From positions 1 through 60,945 of the forward strand of contig CAYXNS010000010.1 of NCBI GenBank assembly GCA_964466315.1: DNA of 60,945 bases, written 5' to 3'. This stretch comes from SMWC01 sp964466315 (lineage in GTDB: Bacteria; Pseudomonadota; Gammaproteobacteria; Steroidobacterales; Rariloculaceae). A program made the translations under genes and the position numbers. Each line of letters starts with the position of its first letter. Position 1 is the first letter of the stretch. The notes beneath the pieces were generated by a model. It was given only the letters and a program-made list of their open reading frames with translations, did no database searches and had not been told where the DNA came from. Shown in pieces: positions 51,525 to 60,033 of the stretch.

Positions 51525-52897
51525 CGCCTTGCTCCCGTAGATTCGATTTGTTCCCGAAGCGCCAGTACATAGGCGTCGATGTCTTCATCGCTCTTAGTTT
51601 CTGTCGCGCAGACCAACAAACAGCCCGAGAGTTCCGGGTACCAGTCCGACAACGGAACGCCAGCCAGAATCCCCCGCTCTCTTAACCCCTCGACGACGGC
51701 GGATGCCGACACGGGCAAACGCAGCACGACTTCATGAAAATGCGGCGTCCTAAATGCGGGCACCACGCCATCGATCTCCGCCGCGGCTACCGCCAGCGAA
51801 CGCGTCTTTGCGTGGCATTCCACAGCGACACGCCGCAGGCCATCCGGCCCGATCAGACTCATATAGAGGGTTGCCGCCGTGACCATGAGGCCCTGATTGG
51901 TGCAGATGTTGGAGGTCGCGTGAGAGCGTCGAATGTGCTGCTCGCGTGCTTGCAGCGTCAGCGTAAAACCCGGCTCGCCGTCCAGATCGAACGTGCGGCC
52001 GACCAGCCGGCCGGGTAACTGTCTCACGAACGCTTCCCGGCACGTCAGGAACCCGAAATAAGGCCCTCCGGAACTCAGAGGTACACCGAGAGGCTGGCCT
52101 TCACCGCAGGCGATGGGCACGCCTTTACGGCCCCATGCGCCGGGAGGATGCAGCAATCCCAGAGAGGTCGGATTGACGACTCCGATTCCAAGTGCACCCT
52201 GCTCCGCTGCCCAGTCCGCGAGTTCATCGACCTCCTCTAATACGCCGAAGACGTTAGGTTGCGGGATCACGACCGCCGTAATGTCGGCGTCGGTATAGGC
52301 GCGCAGAGTGCTTAGGTCGGTTCTTCCGCTGTCACGATCGTAAGGAATCTGGACGAGATCAATTTCCTGGCTCGCGGTGATCGCTCTCGCGACGGCGGCG
52401 TAATGGGGATGCACACTCTCCGGTATCAGCACCCGTGTCGATTTCGAGGCTCGATTGGCCCTGACGGCCATGAGCACGGCTTCTGCGAGCGCGGATGCGC
52501 CATCATAAAGGGACGCGTTCGACACGTCGAGTCCGGTCAGGCTCGCCATCATCGTTTGATATTCGTAGATGACCTGCAGCGTTCCCTGGCTCGCTTCGGC
52601 CTGGTACGGCGTGTAGGCCGTGTAGAACTCGCCACGCGTCGCCAACTCCCAAACGGCTGCGGGGATGTGATGCTCGTAGGCACCGGCACCGAGAAAGTTC
52701 GATTCGATGCGATCCTCGTCAGCGCGCCGGCGCATGACCCGCCCGACCTCGTTCTCCGAGATCGCGTCGGGTACCCCAGTTAACGGGCCGCAGCGGAGAT
52801 CCTCCGGGATCTCGTCGAACAGACTGTCGATATCGTCAACGCCGATAACCTGCAACATTCGCTGCGTTTCATCTGCTGTGTGAGGAATAAAAGGCAC
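51521..52897 (-). CDS. gcvPA: Glycine dehydrogenase (decarboxylating) subunit 1
   Basis: A 458-residue P-protein alpha subunit: opening 'PFIPHTADETQRMLQVIGVD', 'FLGAGAYEHHIPAAVWELAT', 'YTPYQAEASQGTLQVIYEYQ', and the central 'RTFDLDGEPGFTLTLQAREQ' are all characteristic. It has the same fold type as GcvPB but no PLP lysine; the two form the alpha2beta2 enzyme. It starts 16 bases after gcvH. Split P-proteins are common in gammaproteobacteria outside Enterobacterales, where a single GcvP is used. Confidence 0.97.
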   Translation of the reverse strand: MPFIPHTADETQRMLQVIGVDDIDSLFDEIPEDLRCGPLTGVPDAISENEVGRVMRRRADEDRIESNFLGAGAYEHHIPAAVWELATRGEFYTAYTPYQAEASQGTLQVIYEYQTMMASLTGLDVSNASLYDGASALAEAVLMAVRANRASKSTRVLIPESVHPHYAAVARAITASQEIDLVQIPYDRDSGRTDLSTLRAYTDADITAVVIPQPNVFGVLEEVDELADWAAEQGALGIGVVNPTSLGLLHPPGAWGRKGVPIACGEGQPLGVPLSSGGPYFGFLTCREAFVRQLPGRLVGRTFDLDGEPGFTLTLQAREQHIRRSHATSNICTNQGLMVTAATLYMSLIGPDGLRRVAVECHAKTRSLAVAAAEIDGVVPAFRTPHFHEVVLRLPVSASAVVEGLRERGILAGVPLSDWYPELSGCLLVCATETKSDEDIDAYVLALREQIESTGARR

Positions 52898-52913
52898 GAT
52901 CTCGTCCTCCGCC

Positions 52914-53309
52914 CTACTCGTTCAGTTCGGCGACAAAACGCTCGTAGTCGTCGCTGCTTAACAATTCATCCAATTGGGCGGGAATGTCAGGCTTGAAACG
53001 CATCAGCCAACCGTCACCGTATGGATCTGTGTTGACGAGCTCGGGCGAGTCCGCCAGCGTGTCGTTTGTCTCGACGATCGTACCTGACAGCGGCAGATAG
53101 ACATCCGTTGCGGCTTTCACGGATTCCACCACAGCACACCCGTCACCCGCCTCGACAGCCGTATCGTTCTCGGGAAGCTCCACAAAGACCAGATCACCGA
53201 CGGAGACCTGAGCGTAATCGGTTATGCCGAGTTGCAGGTTGCCGTCGTCCTGCTCGCGAATCCACTCATGATCTTTCGTGTACTTCAGTTCGACTGGAAT
53301 TTCGCTCAT
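52914..53309 (-). CDS. gcvH: Glycine cleavage H protein (lipoyl carrier)
   Basis: A 131-residue H protein. Lys65 in 'VVESVKAATDVYLPLSG' is the lipoylation site. 'KYTKDHEWI' at the start and 'DPYGDGWLMRFKP' near the end are family features. It shuttles the aminomethyl and reduced lipoyl groups between the P, T and L proteins. It begins 26 bases after gcvT. No lpd (L protein) gene is in this window, as expected since L is shared with 2-oxoacid dehydrogenases. Confidence 0.97.
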   Translation of the reverse strand: MSEIPVELKYTKDHEWIREQDDGNLQLGITDYAQVSVGDLVFVELPENDTAVEAGDGCAVVESVKAATDVYLPLSGTIVETNDTLADSPELVNTDPYGDGWLMRFKPDIPAQLDELLSSDDYERFVAELNE

Positions 53310-53334
53310 AGGCCGGTCTCCTCAATGCCTGTCG

Positions 53335-54438
53335 TTATTTAAGATGTACTTTGATGTCCCCGTTCCTGACGAACGGTGGCTTGACGACGCGTGCCGAATG
53401 ACTGCGCTCCCGGATCAGAACTTCGCAGCGGTCTACAGCATCAATCGGCAGCCTGGCCAGCGCGATTGAGCGAGCCAGCGTCGGCGAGAACGTGCCGCTC
53501 GTAACTGTACCGTCACCATGCGACGTGCGCACGGCATAGCCGGCTCGGAGGACACCTTTGCCATCGAGAATCAACCCAGCCTGCCGCAGCGTCACTCCAG
53601 CAGCAAGCCGCTCCTCGAACGCAATACGGCCGACGAAGTCGCGATCCGTCTTCATGTCTACGGTCCACCCGAGGCCACACTCCAACGGGCTTACGGTCTC
53701 GTCCATATCGAGACCGTAGAGATTCATTCCCGCCTCCAACCGCAGCGTATCCCGCGCTCCCAACCCGCAGACGGGGATGTCCAGCGACCGCAACTCCCCC
53801 CACAGCGTCACAGCCCGATCGCCTAGCACGAAAATCTCGAAACCGTCTTCGCCTGTGTAGCCGGTACGCGCCACGAACGTGTCACCGTCTCGATGAGCCC
53901 GAAACCCGGCCAGAGCGAGCAGCGATTCCCCGTGAGCGAGTACCCGCGCCGAGAGCTGACGAGCTTGCGGCCCTTGCACGGCGATCATCGCCAAGTCCGT
54001 TCTCTCGACAAACTCGAGAGAAAACCCGTCACCACGATCTCGCAACCATGTGAGATCCTTTTCCCGAGTGGCCGCATTCACGACGAGTCGAAACTCGCGG
54101 TCAGCCAGCCGATAGACGATCAGGTCGTCGAGAACTCCGCCATCGTCGCCCAGCATGCAACTGTAGAGCGCCGGGCACTGTCCTTCGTCAGCGGCACGCT
54201 TCATTTTCCCAACATCGTTCGCGAGAACGTGGCGGAGGTAGCGCTCGGCATCAGCGCCCGTCACGTCTACGATTGTCATATGGGAGACGTCGAATAACCC
54301 GGCCCGCCTTCGGACGGCATGATGCTCGTCCAGTTGCGATCCGTAGTTGAGCGGCATGCTCCACCCGCTGAACTCGACCATACGGGCACCCAAACCGACG
54401 TGGGTGTCGAATAACGGTGTTCGCTTGCCTCCGGACAT
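53335..54438 (-). CDS. gcvT: Glycine cleavage T protein (aminomethyltransferase)
   Basis: A 367-residue T protein: 'RTPLFDTHVGLGARMVEFSG', 'FDVSHMTIVDVTG' (folate-site aspartate region near residue 100), 'GYTGEDGFEIF' and 'GLGARDTLRLEAGMNLYG'. It moves the aminomethyl carbon to tetrahydrofolate, releasing ammonia and forming 5,10-methylene-THF, which thyA can use. It is the first gene after the glycine riboswitch; the riboswitch terminator ends only 13 bases before the ATG. Confidence 0.97.
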   Translation of the reverse strand: MSGGKRTPLFDTHVGLGARMVEFSGWSMPLNYGSQLDEHHAVRRRAGLFDVSHMTIVDVTGADAERYLRHVLANDVGKMKRAADEGQCPALYSCMLGDDGGVLDDLIVYRLADREFRLVVNAATREKDLTWLRDRGDGFSLEFVERTDLAMIAVQGPQARQLSARVLAHGESLLALAGFRAHRDGDTFVARTGYTGEDGFEIFVLGDRAVTLWGELRSLDIPVCGLGARDTLRLEAGMNLYGLDMDETVSPLECGLGWTVDMKTDRDFVGRIAFEERLAAGVTLRQAGLILDGKGVLRAGYAVRTSHGDGTVTSGTFSPTLARSIALARLPIDAVDRCEVLIRERSHSARVVKPPFVRNGDIKVHLK

Positions 54439-54451
54439 CTGATCTCATCAC

Positions 54452-54480
54452 AAAAAAACGGCGAGCCTATGGCCCGCCGC
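54452..54480 (-). terminator. Riboswitch-controlled intrinsic terminator
   Basis: On the minus strand the sequence reads GCGGCGGGCC, loop ATA, GGCTCGCCG, then seven T, a strong hairpin followed by a U-tract directly in front of gcvT. Its position right after the second aptamer makes it the expression platform. Glycine binding should favour read-through, giving gcvTHP expression when glycine is abundant (established for gcv riboswitches, inferred here). Confidence 0.85.
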
Positions 54481-54656
54481 TCCTCTGTCCTGATACCTGA
54501 GAGATTAAGCGCAGGATATGCGCTGCTCACCTTCGGTGGACCCCCACGGGGCCACTCTCCAGAGTCAATCAGGCTCTGCCGTCCATTTGCCTGAGCGTTT
54601 CCGAGCGGTGGTTGCGCCTTCGGCGCTTCGCCGAAGCGAAGTCTCTCCGGCAGGCC
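54481..54656 (-). ncRNA. Tandem glycine riboswitch
   Basis: Two glycine aptamers follow each other on the minus strand. The first (about 54573-54656) has GGAGAGAC, GCCGAAGGCGCAACC and GCTCAGGCAAATGGAC. The second (about 54483-54562) has GGAGAG, ACCGAAGGTGAGCAG, ATCTCTCAGGTATCAGGAC. GCCGAAGG/ACCGAAGG and CTCAGGCAAA/CTCAGGTATC are the conserved glycine-binding cores, and a short linker joins the aptamers. The terminator described above follows. Located 15 bases before gcvT; it senses glycine and controls the gcv operon. Confidence 0.95.
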
Positions 54657-54673
54657 TTATGATTGCATGCAGG

Positions 54674-54703
54674 ATCATAGCTCAACCCGCATTGTGTCTC
54701 TAC
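54674..54703 (-). promoter_or_regulatory. Candidate promoter of the riboswitch/gcv transcript
   Basis: On the minus strand a good -10 element TATGAT (54679-54674) precedes the first aptamer by about 18 bases. The -35 region 17 bases upstream (TAGAGA-like) is a poor match, so activation by a regulator is possible. The position between the ubiI stop and the aptamer fits the start of the riboswitch transcript. Confidence 0.4.
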
Positions 54704-54721
54704 ACGCCAGGCCTCAGTTTC

Positions 54722-55963
54722 TCAGGCGACGCGTGCTCTGGCCGAACTCGGTAGCTCGCCGGTCAGCCCTAAAGCTTCCCGCATCAGCCGATTCTTGGCG
54801 AGGGGTGCCGTATTGACGGCGGAGAGCCCGGCGGCGCGTAGCGGCGCGAATAGCGGACCCGGTAAGCGGAACAATCGATGTAGCGCGTCCATCGCCAGCA
54901 ACATCTTCAGGTTACCGCCTTTGCGCTGACGCTCATAACGGCGTAGCACGCGAAGATCCCCCGGATCCTCAGCCTGACTCATCGCAGCTACCAACGTGTC
55001 CACCAACGCAGCGGCGTCGAGCAACCCGAGATTCATCCCCTGCCCGGCGAGAGGGTGAACCGTGTGCGCGGCATCGCCGACCAGGGCGACCCGTGAACTG
55101 CAGTAACGACGCGCGTGCAGTGCGCGCAGCGGGAACCTCGCCCGTGCCGTGCAAGCCTCGATCTCTCCAAGTACGTCGCCACTTACCGGCTGCAACTCAT
55201 CGATAAAAGCCTCGTCCGACACCGACGACAATCGCTGCGCTTCACCCGAGTTCATCGACCAAACCACCGAACTTCGACCATCGAGCAGAGGTAGAAACGC
55301 AAGAGGGCCGTCCGGCAGGAAGCGTTGCCATGCTGTCTCAGCATGCGGCCGAGCGGATACGACATGAGTAACGAGCGCTTCCTGGCCATAGGCCGTGGTT
55401 GCAACCGGTAGATCCAACAGGCTTCTGACCGTTGACGCTCCGCCGTCAGCGGCAACGAGCACCGTCGCCTGAAAAGTTTCACCGGATTGCGTTTCGATCT
55501 CGACGGCCCGGGACTCGGAACGAACTGCCGCGAGCTCGACCCCGGCGCGCAACTCGACACTCGTGGAAGCGTCCAGCAGGCGATACAAGCGGTCTCTAAT
55601 CAATCGATCTTCGACGATATGTCCCAGGTCGGGTTCGCCGAGTTCGGCGCAATCGAAGGTTAGCGAGCCGAGCCCAGTTGCGTCGTCTCCTTCCCAGACC
55701 TGCATGCGTCCGTAGCGGCTTGCGCGCGCCGCTGCAATCTCCTGCCACGCTCCTGCGTGCTCGAGGATGCGCTGCGATGCCCGGGAGAGCGCATAGACTC
55801 TGAGATCCGTCTGATCCGGACTCCAGGCAGGTGCGGGGCGAGACTCTAGGACGTTAATACGCAGTCGACTCGATTGTGGGCTCGCGAGCAGTAGCGCGGC
55901 AACCGTTAAACCGACCGGCCCGGCGCCGATAATTATGACTGACGTGTCGTCTGGATTCGTCAT
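54722..55963 (-). CDS. ubiI: UbiH/UbiI-family FAD hydroxylase (ubiI-like)
   Basis: A 413-residue flavoprotein monooxygenase: N-terminal FAD Rossmann 'VIIIGAGPVGLTVAALLL', 'LRVYALSRASQRILEHAGAW', a 'LVAADGGASTVR' strand and the GD motif 'ALVGDAAHTVHPLAGQGMNL'. It is the second of two UbiH/UbiI-type genes, in the pepP-ubiH-ubiI order known from E. coli, and hence most likely hydroxylates 2-octaprenylphenol in ubiquinone synthesis. The paralogues are similar, so which ring position each attacks is inferred from order. Confidence 0.85.
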   Translation of the reverse strand: MTNPDDTSVIIIGAGPVGLTVAALLLASPQSSRLRINVLESRPAPAWSPDQTDLRVYALSRASQRILEHAGAWQEIAAARASRYGRMQVWEGDDATGLGSLTFDCAELGEPDLGHIVEDRLIRDRLYRLLDASTSVELRAGVELAAVRSESRAVEIETQSGETFQATVLVAADGGASTVRSLLDLPVATTAYGQEALVTHVVSARPHAETAWQRFLPDGPLAFLPLLDGRSSVVWSMNSGEAQRLSSVSDEAFIDELQPVSGDVLGEIEACTARARFPLRALHARRYCSSRVALVGDAAHTVHPLAGQGMNLGLLDAAALVDTLVAAMSQAEDPGDLRVLRRYERQRKGGNLKMLLAMDALHRLFRLPGPLFAPLRAAGLSAVNTAPLAKNRLMREALGLTGELPSSARARVA

Positions 55964-55983
55964 CTCTGATGCGCTCTATCCGG

Positions 55984-57234
55984 CTATCCCGGCGGCAGGA
56001 GCGGCAGCCCGCGTGCCAGACGCGGAAGGCGTCCTGAGAGACCCATCGTCTGTTTGGCCAACTCGGCTTTTGCGCCGGGAATCAAATCGAATGCCATTAG
56101 TCCGACGCCTCGCGATGCCGCCAGCGGTAAAGCGCCATAACCGAACAACCGGATCAATCCGTGCGTAAGCGCGGCGACTTTTTTCTGATCCTGATCACGC
56201 CACTCCCGGTAGTGCCCGAGTACGTCCGCCGAACCTGGATCGCCGTCCGAGGTGCCGCTGCGAAGGTGCTCAGTGAATATTTCCGCTAATGAGGCGACGT
56301 CGCGCAAAGCGAGATTGAATCCCTGCCCGGCGACCGGATGGAGATTGACGGCTGCACTGCCGATGAGTACGGCTCGCTTACCGACAACCTCCGCGCTGCG
56401 GACACGAGCCAGCGGATACACCGCTCGAGTGCCTATCCGTGTGATACGACCCAATCGATTACCGAACGCGGCTTGTAATTCCAGACGAAAGACGTCTTCG
56501 TCGAGCACCGATACGCGGCCTGCTTCATTGTGGGCAAGCGTCCAGACGACGGCGACGCGGCCGAAGGTTAGCGGTAGAAACGCCAGCGCCCCGTGCGGCG
56601 TGAAACGCTCGAAAGCGCGCCCAGCGTGCTCTATCTCGGTCGTGCAGTTAAGAATAATGGCCTGCTGTTCGTAGCGGTCCTCGTGCGCGGCAATCTCGAG
56701 CATGTGCCTTACCGTCGAGTTGGCGCCATCCGCCGCAACGACAGCACGCGCGACGACAGAAACGCGCTCTTTACCCATCTCGACTTCAGCCTCGACGTGG
56801 TCATCGCCAACGGAGAGAGTGCCGAGTTTCGCGGGCGCGAGACACTCGAACCCGTCGGCTGCCGCCAATGCCCGCCACAGGACGCCGCCGAGAATACGAT
56901 TCTCCAGTGTATACCCGAGTGCAGGTACACCCTCATCCTCCGCGCGGATTCGCGCAGCGCCGAAACGGCCGCGCTCGGAAATATGAATCGACCGAATCGG
57001 TTCCGCGTTGGCCGCCACCCCATCCCACAACCCGAGTGACGAGAGAATTCGCTGGCTGCCATTCGCGAGGGCCGTCGCTCTTCCGTCGAAACTAGGTTGC
57101 CCGAGATGTGAGGGGTCGCATGCCTCCACGATCACAGTCTTCAGCGGTGTCTGCGCCAGTGCATGCGCGAGCGTTGAGCCCGCCAGCCCACCTCCGATGA
57201 TCAATACATCCGTATCAAGGCAATTCTGTTTCAT
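55984..57234 (-). CDS. ubiH: UbiH-type 2-octaprenyl-6-methoxyphenol hydroxylase
   Basis: A 416-residue FAD monooxygenase: 'VLIIGGGLAGSTLAHALAQT', 'FDGRATALANGSQRILSSLG', 'IHISERGRFGAARIRAEDEG' (a UbiH-typical stretch), 'VVAADGANSTVR' and 'RAVLIGSAAVNLHPVAGQGF', where the usual GDAAH aspartate-alanine reads GSAAV. The change of the conserved GD to GS at the FAD ribityl contact is noteworthy. It overlaps the pepP stop by four bases. It hydroxylates the benzoquinone ring in ubiquinone synthesis. Confidence 0.88.
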   Translation of the reverse strand: MKQNCLDTDVLIIGGGLAGSTLAHALAQTPLKTVIVEACDPSHLGQPSFDGRATALANGSQRILSSLGLWDGVAANAEPIRSIHISERGRFGAARIRAEDEGVPALGYTLENRILGGVLWRALAAADGFECLAPAKLGTLSVGDDHVEAEVEMGKERVSVVARAVVAADGANSTVRHMLEIAAHEDRYEQQAIILNCTTEIEHAGRAFERFTPHGALAFLPLTFGRVAVVWTLAHNEAGRVSVLDEDVFRLELQAAFGNRLGRITRIGTRAVYPLARVRSAEVVGKRAVLIGSAAVNLHPVAGQGFNLALRDVASLAEIFTEHLRSGTSDGDPGSADVLGHYREWRDQDQKKVAALTHGLIRLFGYGALPLAASRGVGLMAFDLIPGAKAELAKQTMGLSGRLPRLARGLPLLPPG

Positions 57235-58553
57235 TCGCAGACACCCACGAGCGCCTCTATTTCATCGGCTTGTAAGGGTAGGTCTTCGGTGAGGACCTGC
57301 GGCCCGTTTTTCGATAGATGAACGTCATCCTCGAGGCGAATACCGATCCCGCGCCAGCACTTCGCCACGTCCCTGGCATCCGGCGCAATGTAAATTCCCG
57401 GTTCAATGGTCGTGACCATGCCTGGTTCCAACAGACGCCACTGCTTCCCAACTTTGTAGTCCCCGACATCGTGGGCGTCCATGCCTATCCAGTGACCCGT
57501 CTTGTGCATGAAAAACGGCCGATAAGCCCTCGATTTCAGCAAGGACGGTAACCGGCCTTTTAGAATGCCGAGATCCCGCAAGCCGCGTGTAATCTCCTTT
57601 ACTGCCGCGTCGTGAGGGTCGTTCCAATGGTTGCCTGATCGAACCTTATCCGTTGCAACCTGATTCGCAGCGTAGACGATCTCGTACAAATCTCGTTGTG
57701 GCCCGGAAAACTCACCATTGACCGGAAACGTTCTCGTAACGTCGGACGCGTACAACTCTACCTCACAGCCAGCGTCGATAAGCACCAGATCTCCATCGTT
57801 TAAGATGGCATTATTCGCTCGATAGTGCAGCACACATGCGTTTGCACCCGACGCCACGATCGGTTCGTACGAACACTGTACGCCCTGCCTCGCGAATTCA
57901 TATCTGAACTCGGCCTCGAGTTCGTACTCGTGAATGCCGGGCCGACAAGCTCGCAGTGCGCAACGGTGTGCTGCAACGGCGATACGTGCAGACCGCTTCA
58001 TAACACTGACTTCTCGACGGCTCTTGAACAGCCGCATCTCATGCAGTAGATGATCCAGATCGACTAGTTCATCGGGAGCATGACCACTCTGCCGTTTCGC
58101 ATGAAGTGCCTGCATCCAGCCGAGCAAGCGCCGATCGAAATCGCCGAAGATCCCCATTGAGTAATAGACACGCTCACTCCGCTCCAGCAGACCGGGAAGA
58201 ATTTCCTCAATGTCGCTGATCGGAAACGCATCGTCAGCACCGAACCGCTCGACCAAGCCCTCGGGACCTTCGCGCGCGCCGTCCCATAGCTCCTTGTGAG
58301 TATCCCTTTCGCGGCAGAACACGAGATATTCGCCCTGGGCACGGCCCGGGATCAAGACGGCCACGGCGTCTGGTTCCTCGAATCCCGTGAGATAAAAGAA
58401 ATCGCTGTCGGGGCGATACGAGTGGAACGTGTCGCGGCTGCGAGTCCGTTCTGGCGCAGCCGGAAGAATCGCAATGCCACGGCCGCCAATCATCTCCATG
58501 AGATGATGCCGCCGTCGCGAGAATTCCTGTGGATGCATGAGGCTAGTGCTCAC
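57231..58553 (-). CDS. pepP: Xaa-Pro aminopeptidase PepP
   Basis: A 440-residue aminopeptidase P. The N-terminal AMP_N domain (1-170) includes 'RRHHLMEMIGGRGIAILPAA' and 'FYLTGFEEPDAVAVL'. The pita-bread M24B domain carries five metal ligands: Asp in 'VLIDAGCE', Asp in 'SDVTRTFP', His in 'HKTGHWIGMDAHDVG', Glu in 'TIEPGIYI' and Glu in 'GIRLEDDV'. It removes N-terminal residues preceding proline. The gene overlaps ygfB by 11 bases, the conserved order with ubiH and ubiI downstream. Confidence 0.95.
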   Translation of the reverse strand: MSTSLMHPQEFSRRRHHLMEMIGGRGIAILPAAPERTRSRDTFHSYRPDSDFFYLTGFEEPDAVAVLIPGRAQGEYLVFCRERDTHKELWDGAREGPEGLVERFGADDAFPISDIEEILPGLLERSERVYYSMGIFGDFDRRLLGWMQALHAKRQSGHAPDELVDLDHLLHEMRLFKSRREVSVMKRSARIAVAAHRCALRACRPGIHEYELEAEFRYEFARQGVQCSYEPIVASGANACVLHYRANNAILNDGDLVLIDAGCEVELYASDVTRTFPVNGEFSGPQRDLYEIVYAANQVATDKVRSGNHWNDPHDAAVKEITRGLRDLGILKGRLPSLLKSRAYRPFFMHKTGHWIGMDAHDVGDYKVGKQWRLLEPGMVTTIEPGIYIAPDARDVAKCWRGIGIRLEDDVHLSKNGPQVLTEDLPLQADEIEALVGVCE

Positions 58554-59157
58554 TCATCAACGCTGGCGGACTATTTTCGCTGCCGCGTGTAGCGCCGATT
58601 TCTTCGAATATGATCTGCGTACCGACACGAACATACTCGATGATCTCCGCCAACGCGAAATCCGCGTCCGTCGGGTCGCTGTGTTCACCGGTACTCAAAC
58701 CAGCGCGGCTGATCGCAGCGAAATCCTTGACGATTTCTTCGAGCGGACTGTCGCCCTCGGTGTTATCCGCTGCGCGCGAATCGTCTGTAGAGAACGTTAC
58801 ACCTCCTAGAGCCAGCCCCGAGAGAAACCCGTGACACCAGAGGCCCAGTTCGTTGACACGATCGTCCAGCGGCAGGTCATCCTCGGGTAGCAAAGGAGTG
58901 AAATCGAGATCGGCGCTGGCCAGAGCGCGCCAGGTCTCGAGTTCCACCGCACGAAAGACGTCCCGAGCTTGCTCCGCCGCGTTTACAGTCGATGCCGCCT
59001 CCCGGATGCAGGCCTCCAACCAGGCCGTGGCAGTTCTGGCGCCGCCCGAACACAGCGTGCCGCATAACCCGCCATGCAACTCGGATACCGTCATTGCGCT
59101 ACGGAGTTCATCGAGTGCCATACCTAGCGTCGCGTAGTCAGTGCGCCCGTCGGTCAT
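58543..59157 (-). CDS. ygfB: YgfB/UPF0149-family protein
   Basis: A 204-residue acidic protein of the UPF0149 (YgfB) family: 'VSELHGGLCGTLCSGGA' near residue 22, 'LGLWCHGFLSGLALGG' in the middle and 'EIIEYVRVGTQIIFEEI' at the end. ATG 59157 fits family length; an open frame extends upstream to 59268, overlapping the divergent TIGR02449 gene. In Pseudomonas YgfB modulates a transcription factor (AlpA) and beta-lactam tolerance; the role here is unknown. It lies upstream of pepP, as in most gammaproteobacteria. Confidence 0.92.
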   Translation of the reverse strand: MTDGRTDYATLGMALDELRSAMTVSELHGGLCGTLCSGGARTATAWLEACIREAASTVNAAEQARDVFRAVELETWRALASADLDFTPLLPEDDLPLDDRVNELGLWCHGFLSGLALGGVTFSTDDSRAADNTEGDSPLEEIVKDFAAISRAGLSTGEHSDPTDADFALAEIIEYVRVGTQIIFEEIGATRGSENSPPALMSEH

Positions 59158-59248
59158 GCTCAGGAAACTCAGCCGGTGAAAGGCGTCAATGCTAACATCG
59201 TCCAGCGCTTGTTGACCCCTGAACGCCTGCGGCTCTATAGTCTGTGAC

Positions 59249-59482
59249 ATGAGCGAGCGTGACACCAATCAGCGGGTCGACCTTGAACTGCAGCGCCTGG
59301 AGAAACGACTGGATGAATTGGTCGTGATCTGTAGACAACTCCAGGAAGAAAATCAGTCTCTGAAGCAACGGCAGGATGCTCTGATCGAAGACCGGGCAAC
59401 GTTGCTGCAAAAGAATGAACAGGTTCGCGGCCGTGTCGAAGAGATGATCAGCCGGCTCAAGGCAATGGAGCAGGCACAATGA
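59249..59482 (+). CDS. TIGR02449-family small coiled-coil protein (ZapB-like)
   Basis: A 77-residue, almost entirely coiled-coil protein: 'LELQRLEKRLDELVVICRQL' and 'DRATLLQKNEQVRGRVEEMI' show a clear heptad pattern. The TIGR02449 family is always found upstream of zapA at this locus in gammaproteobacteria. Its stop overlaps the zapA ATG by four bases. Resemblance to ZapB suggests a division-ring role; this is inference from context. Confidence 0.9.
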   Translation: MSERDTNQRVDLELQRLEKRLDELVVICRQLQEENQSLKQRQDALIEDRATLLQKNEQVRGRVEEMISRLKAMEQAQ

Positions 59483-59793
59483 ACGAGATGTATGCTCACG
59501 TCAGTATTCGGATACTCGAGAAGGAATATCAGGTCGCCTGCCCAGCGGGCGAAAAGGCCGACCTCATGGCATCAGCTGAGATGCTCAATCAGAAGATGCG
59601 AGAGATTCGTGATAGCGGCAAGGTAGTCGGCCTCGATCGAGTCGCCGTAATGGCTGCTTTGAATATGGCGAACGAATTGTTGCAGCGTACCGGTCAGGAC
59701 AAGGAATTGCAGGACATCGTCGGCTTGCGCGTGAAAGCGATGCGCGAAAGATTGGACATAGCTCTCGGTTCCGGGCAGCAATTGAACTTATAG
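59479..59793 (+). CDS. zapA: Cell division protein ZapA
   Basis: A 104-residue ZapA: 'VSIRILEKEYQVACPAGEKA' N-terminal sheet and the long C-terminal helix ('DRVAVMAALNMANELLQRTG' and 'LQDIVGLRVKAMRERLDIAL'). It bundles FtsZ filaments in the early divisome. Order TIGR02449-zapA-6S RNA-cyclo-ligase is conserved in the class. Confidence 0.95.
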   Translation: MNEMYAHVSIRILEKEYQVACPAGEKADLMASAEMLNQKMREIRDSGKVVGLDRVAVMAALNMANELLQRTGQDKELQDIVGLRVKAMRERLDIALGSGQQLNL

Positions 59794-59799
59794 TGTTAT

Positions 59800-59991
59800 C
59801 GGCGCTCCCTGCGGTGTTCGATGCGGATTGGAGAGTCTTTCGACCCTAAATCTTGATCTTGGGGTTGTGTTCTGTCGGTGGTGTTGTGCACATCCAGCTG
59901 CACTGGATCGCCTGCAACTACCACGGCTTACCCCACCTATTGCTCTGGTTCGAGAGCAACCAACCGCAACGGCACAGGCGGGGAGCGTCAC
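59800..59991 (+). ncRNA. ssrS: 6S RNA candidate (ssrS)
   Basis: About 190 bases between zapA and the cyclo-ligase, the fixed position of 6S RNA in gammaproteobacteria. The ends pair: GGCGCTCCC at 59801-59809 with GGGAGCGTC at 59981-59989. Beyond that, the 5' part (TGCGGTGTTCG) and 3' part (CGCAACGGCACAGGC) can form the closing stem. Regions such as GAGTCTTTCGACCC and the mid-molecule GTGCACATCCAGCTGCACTGG fit the open-complex-like bubble with side hairpins. 6S RNA sequesters the housekeeping RNA polymerase in stationary phase. I did not fold it computationally. Confidence 0.75.
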
Positions 59992-60033
59992 CCGCCTCGA
60001 TCGCTGTCGCTAAGAAATGGACTGACCGCGCTC

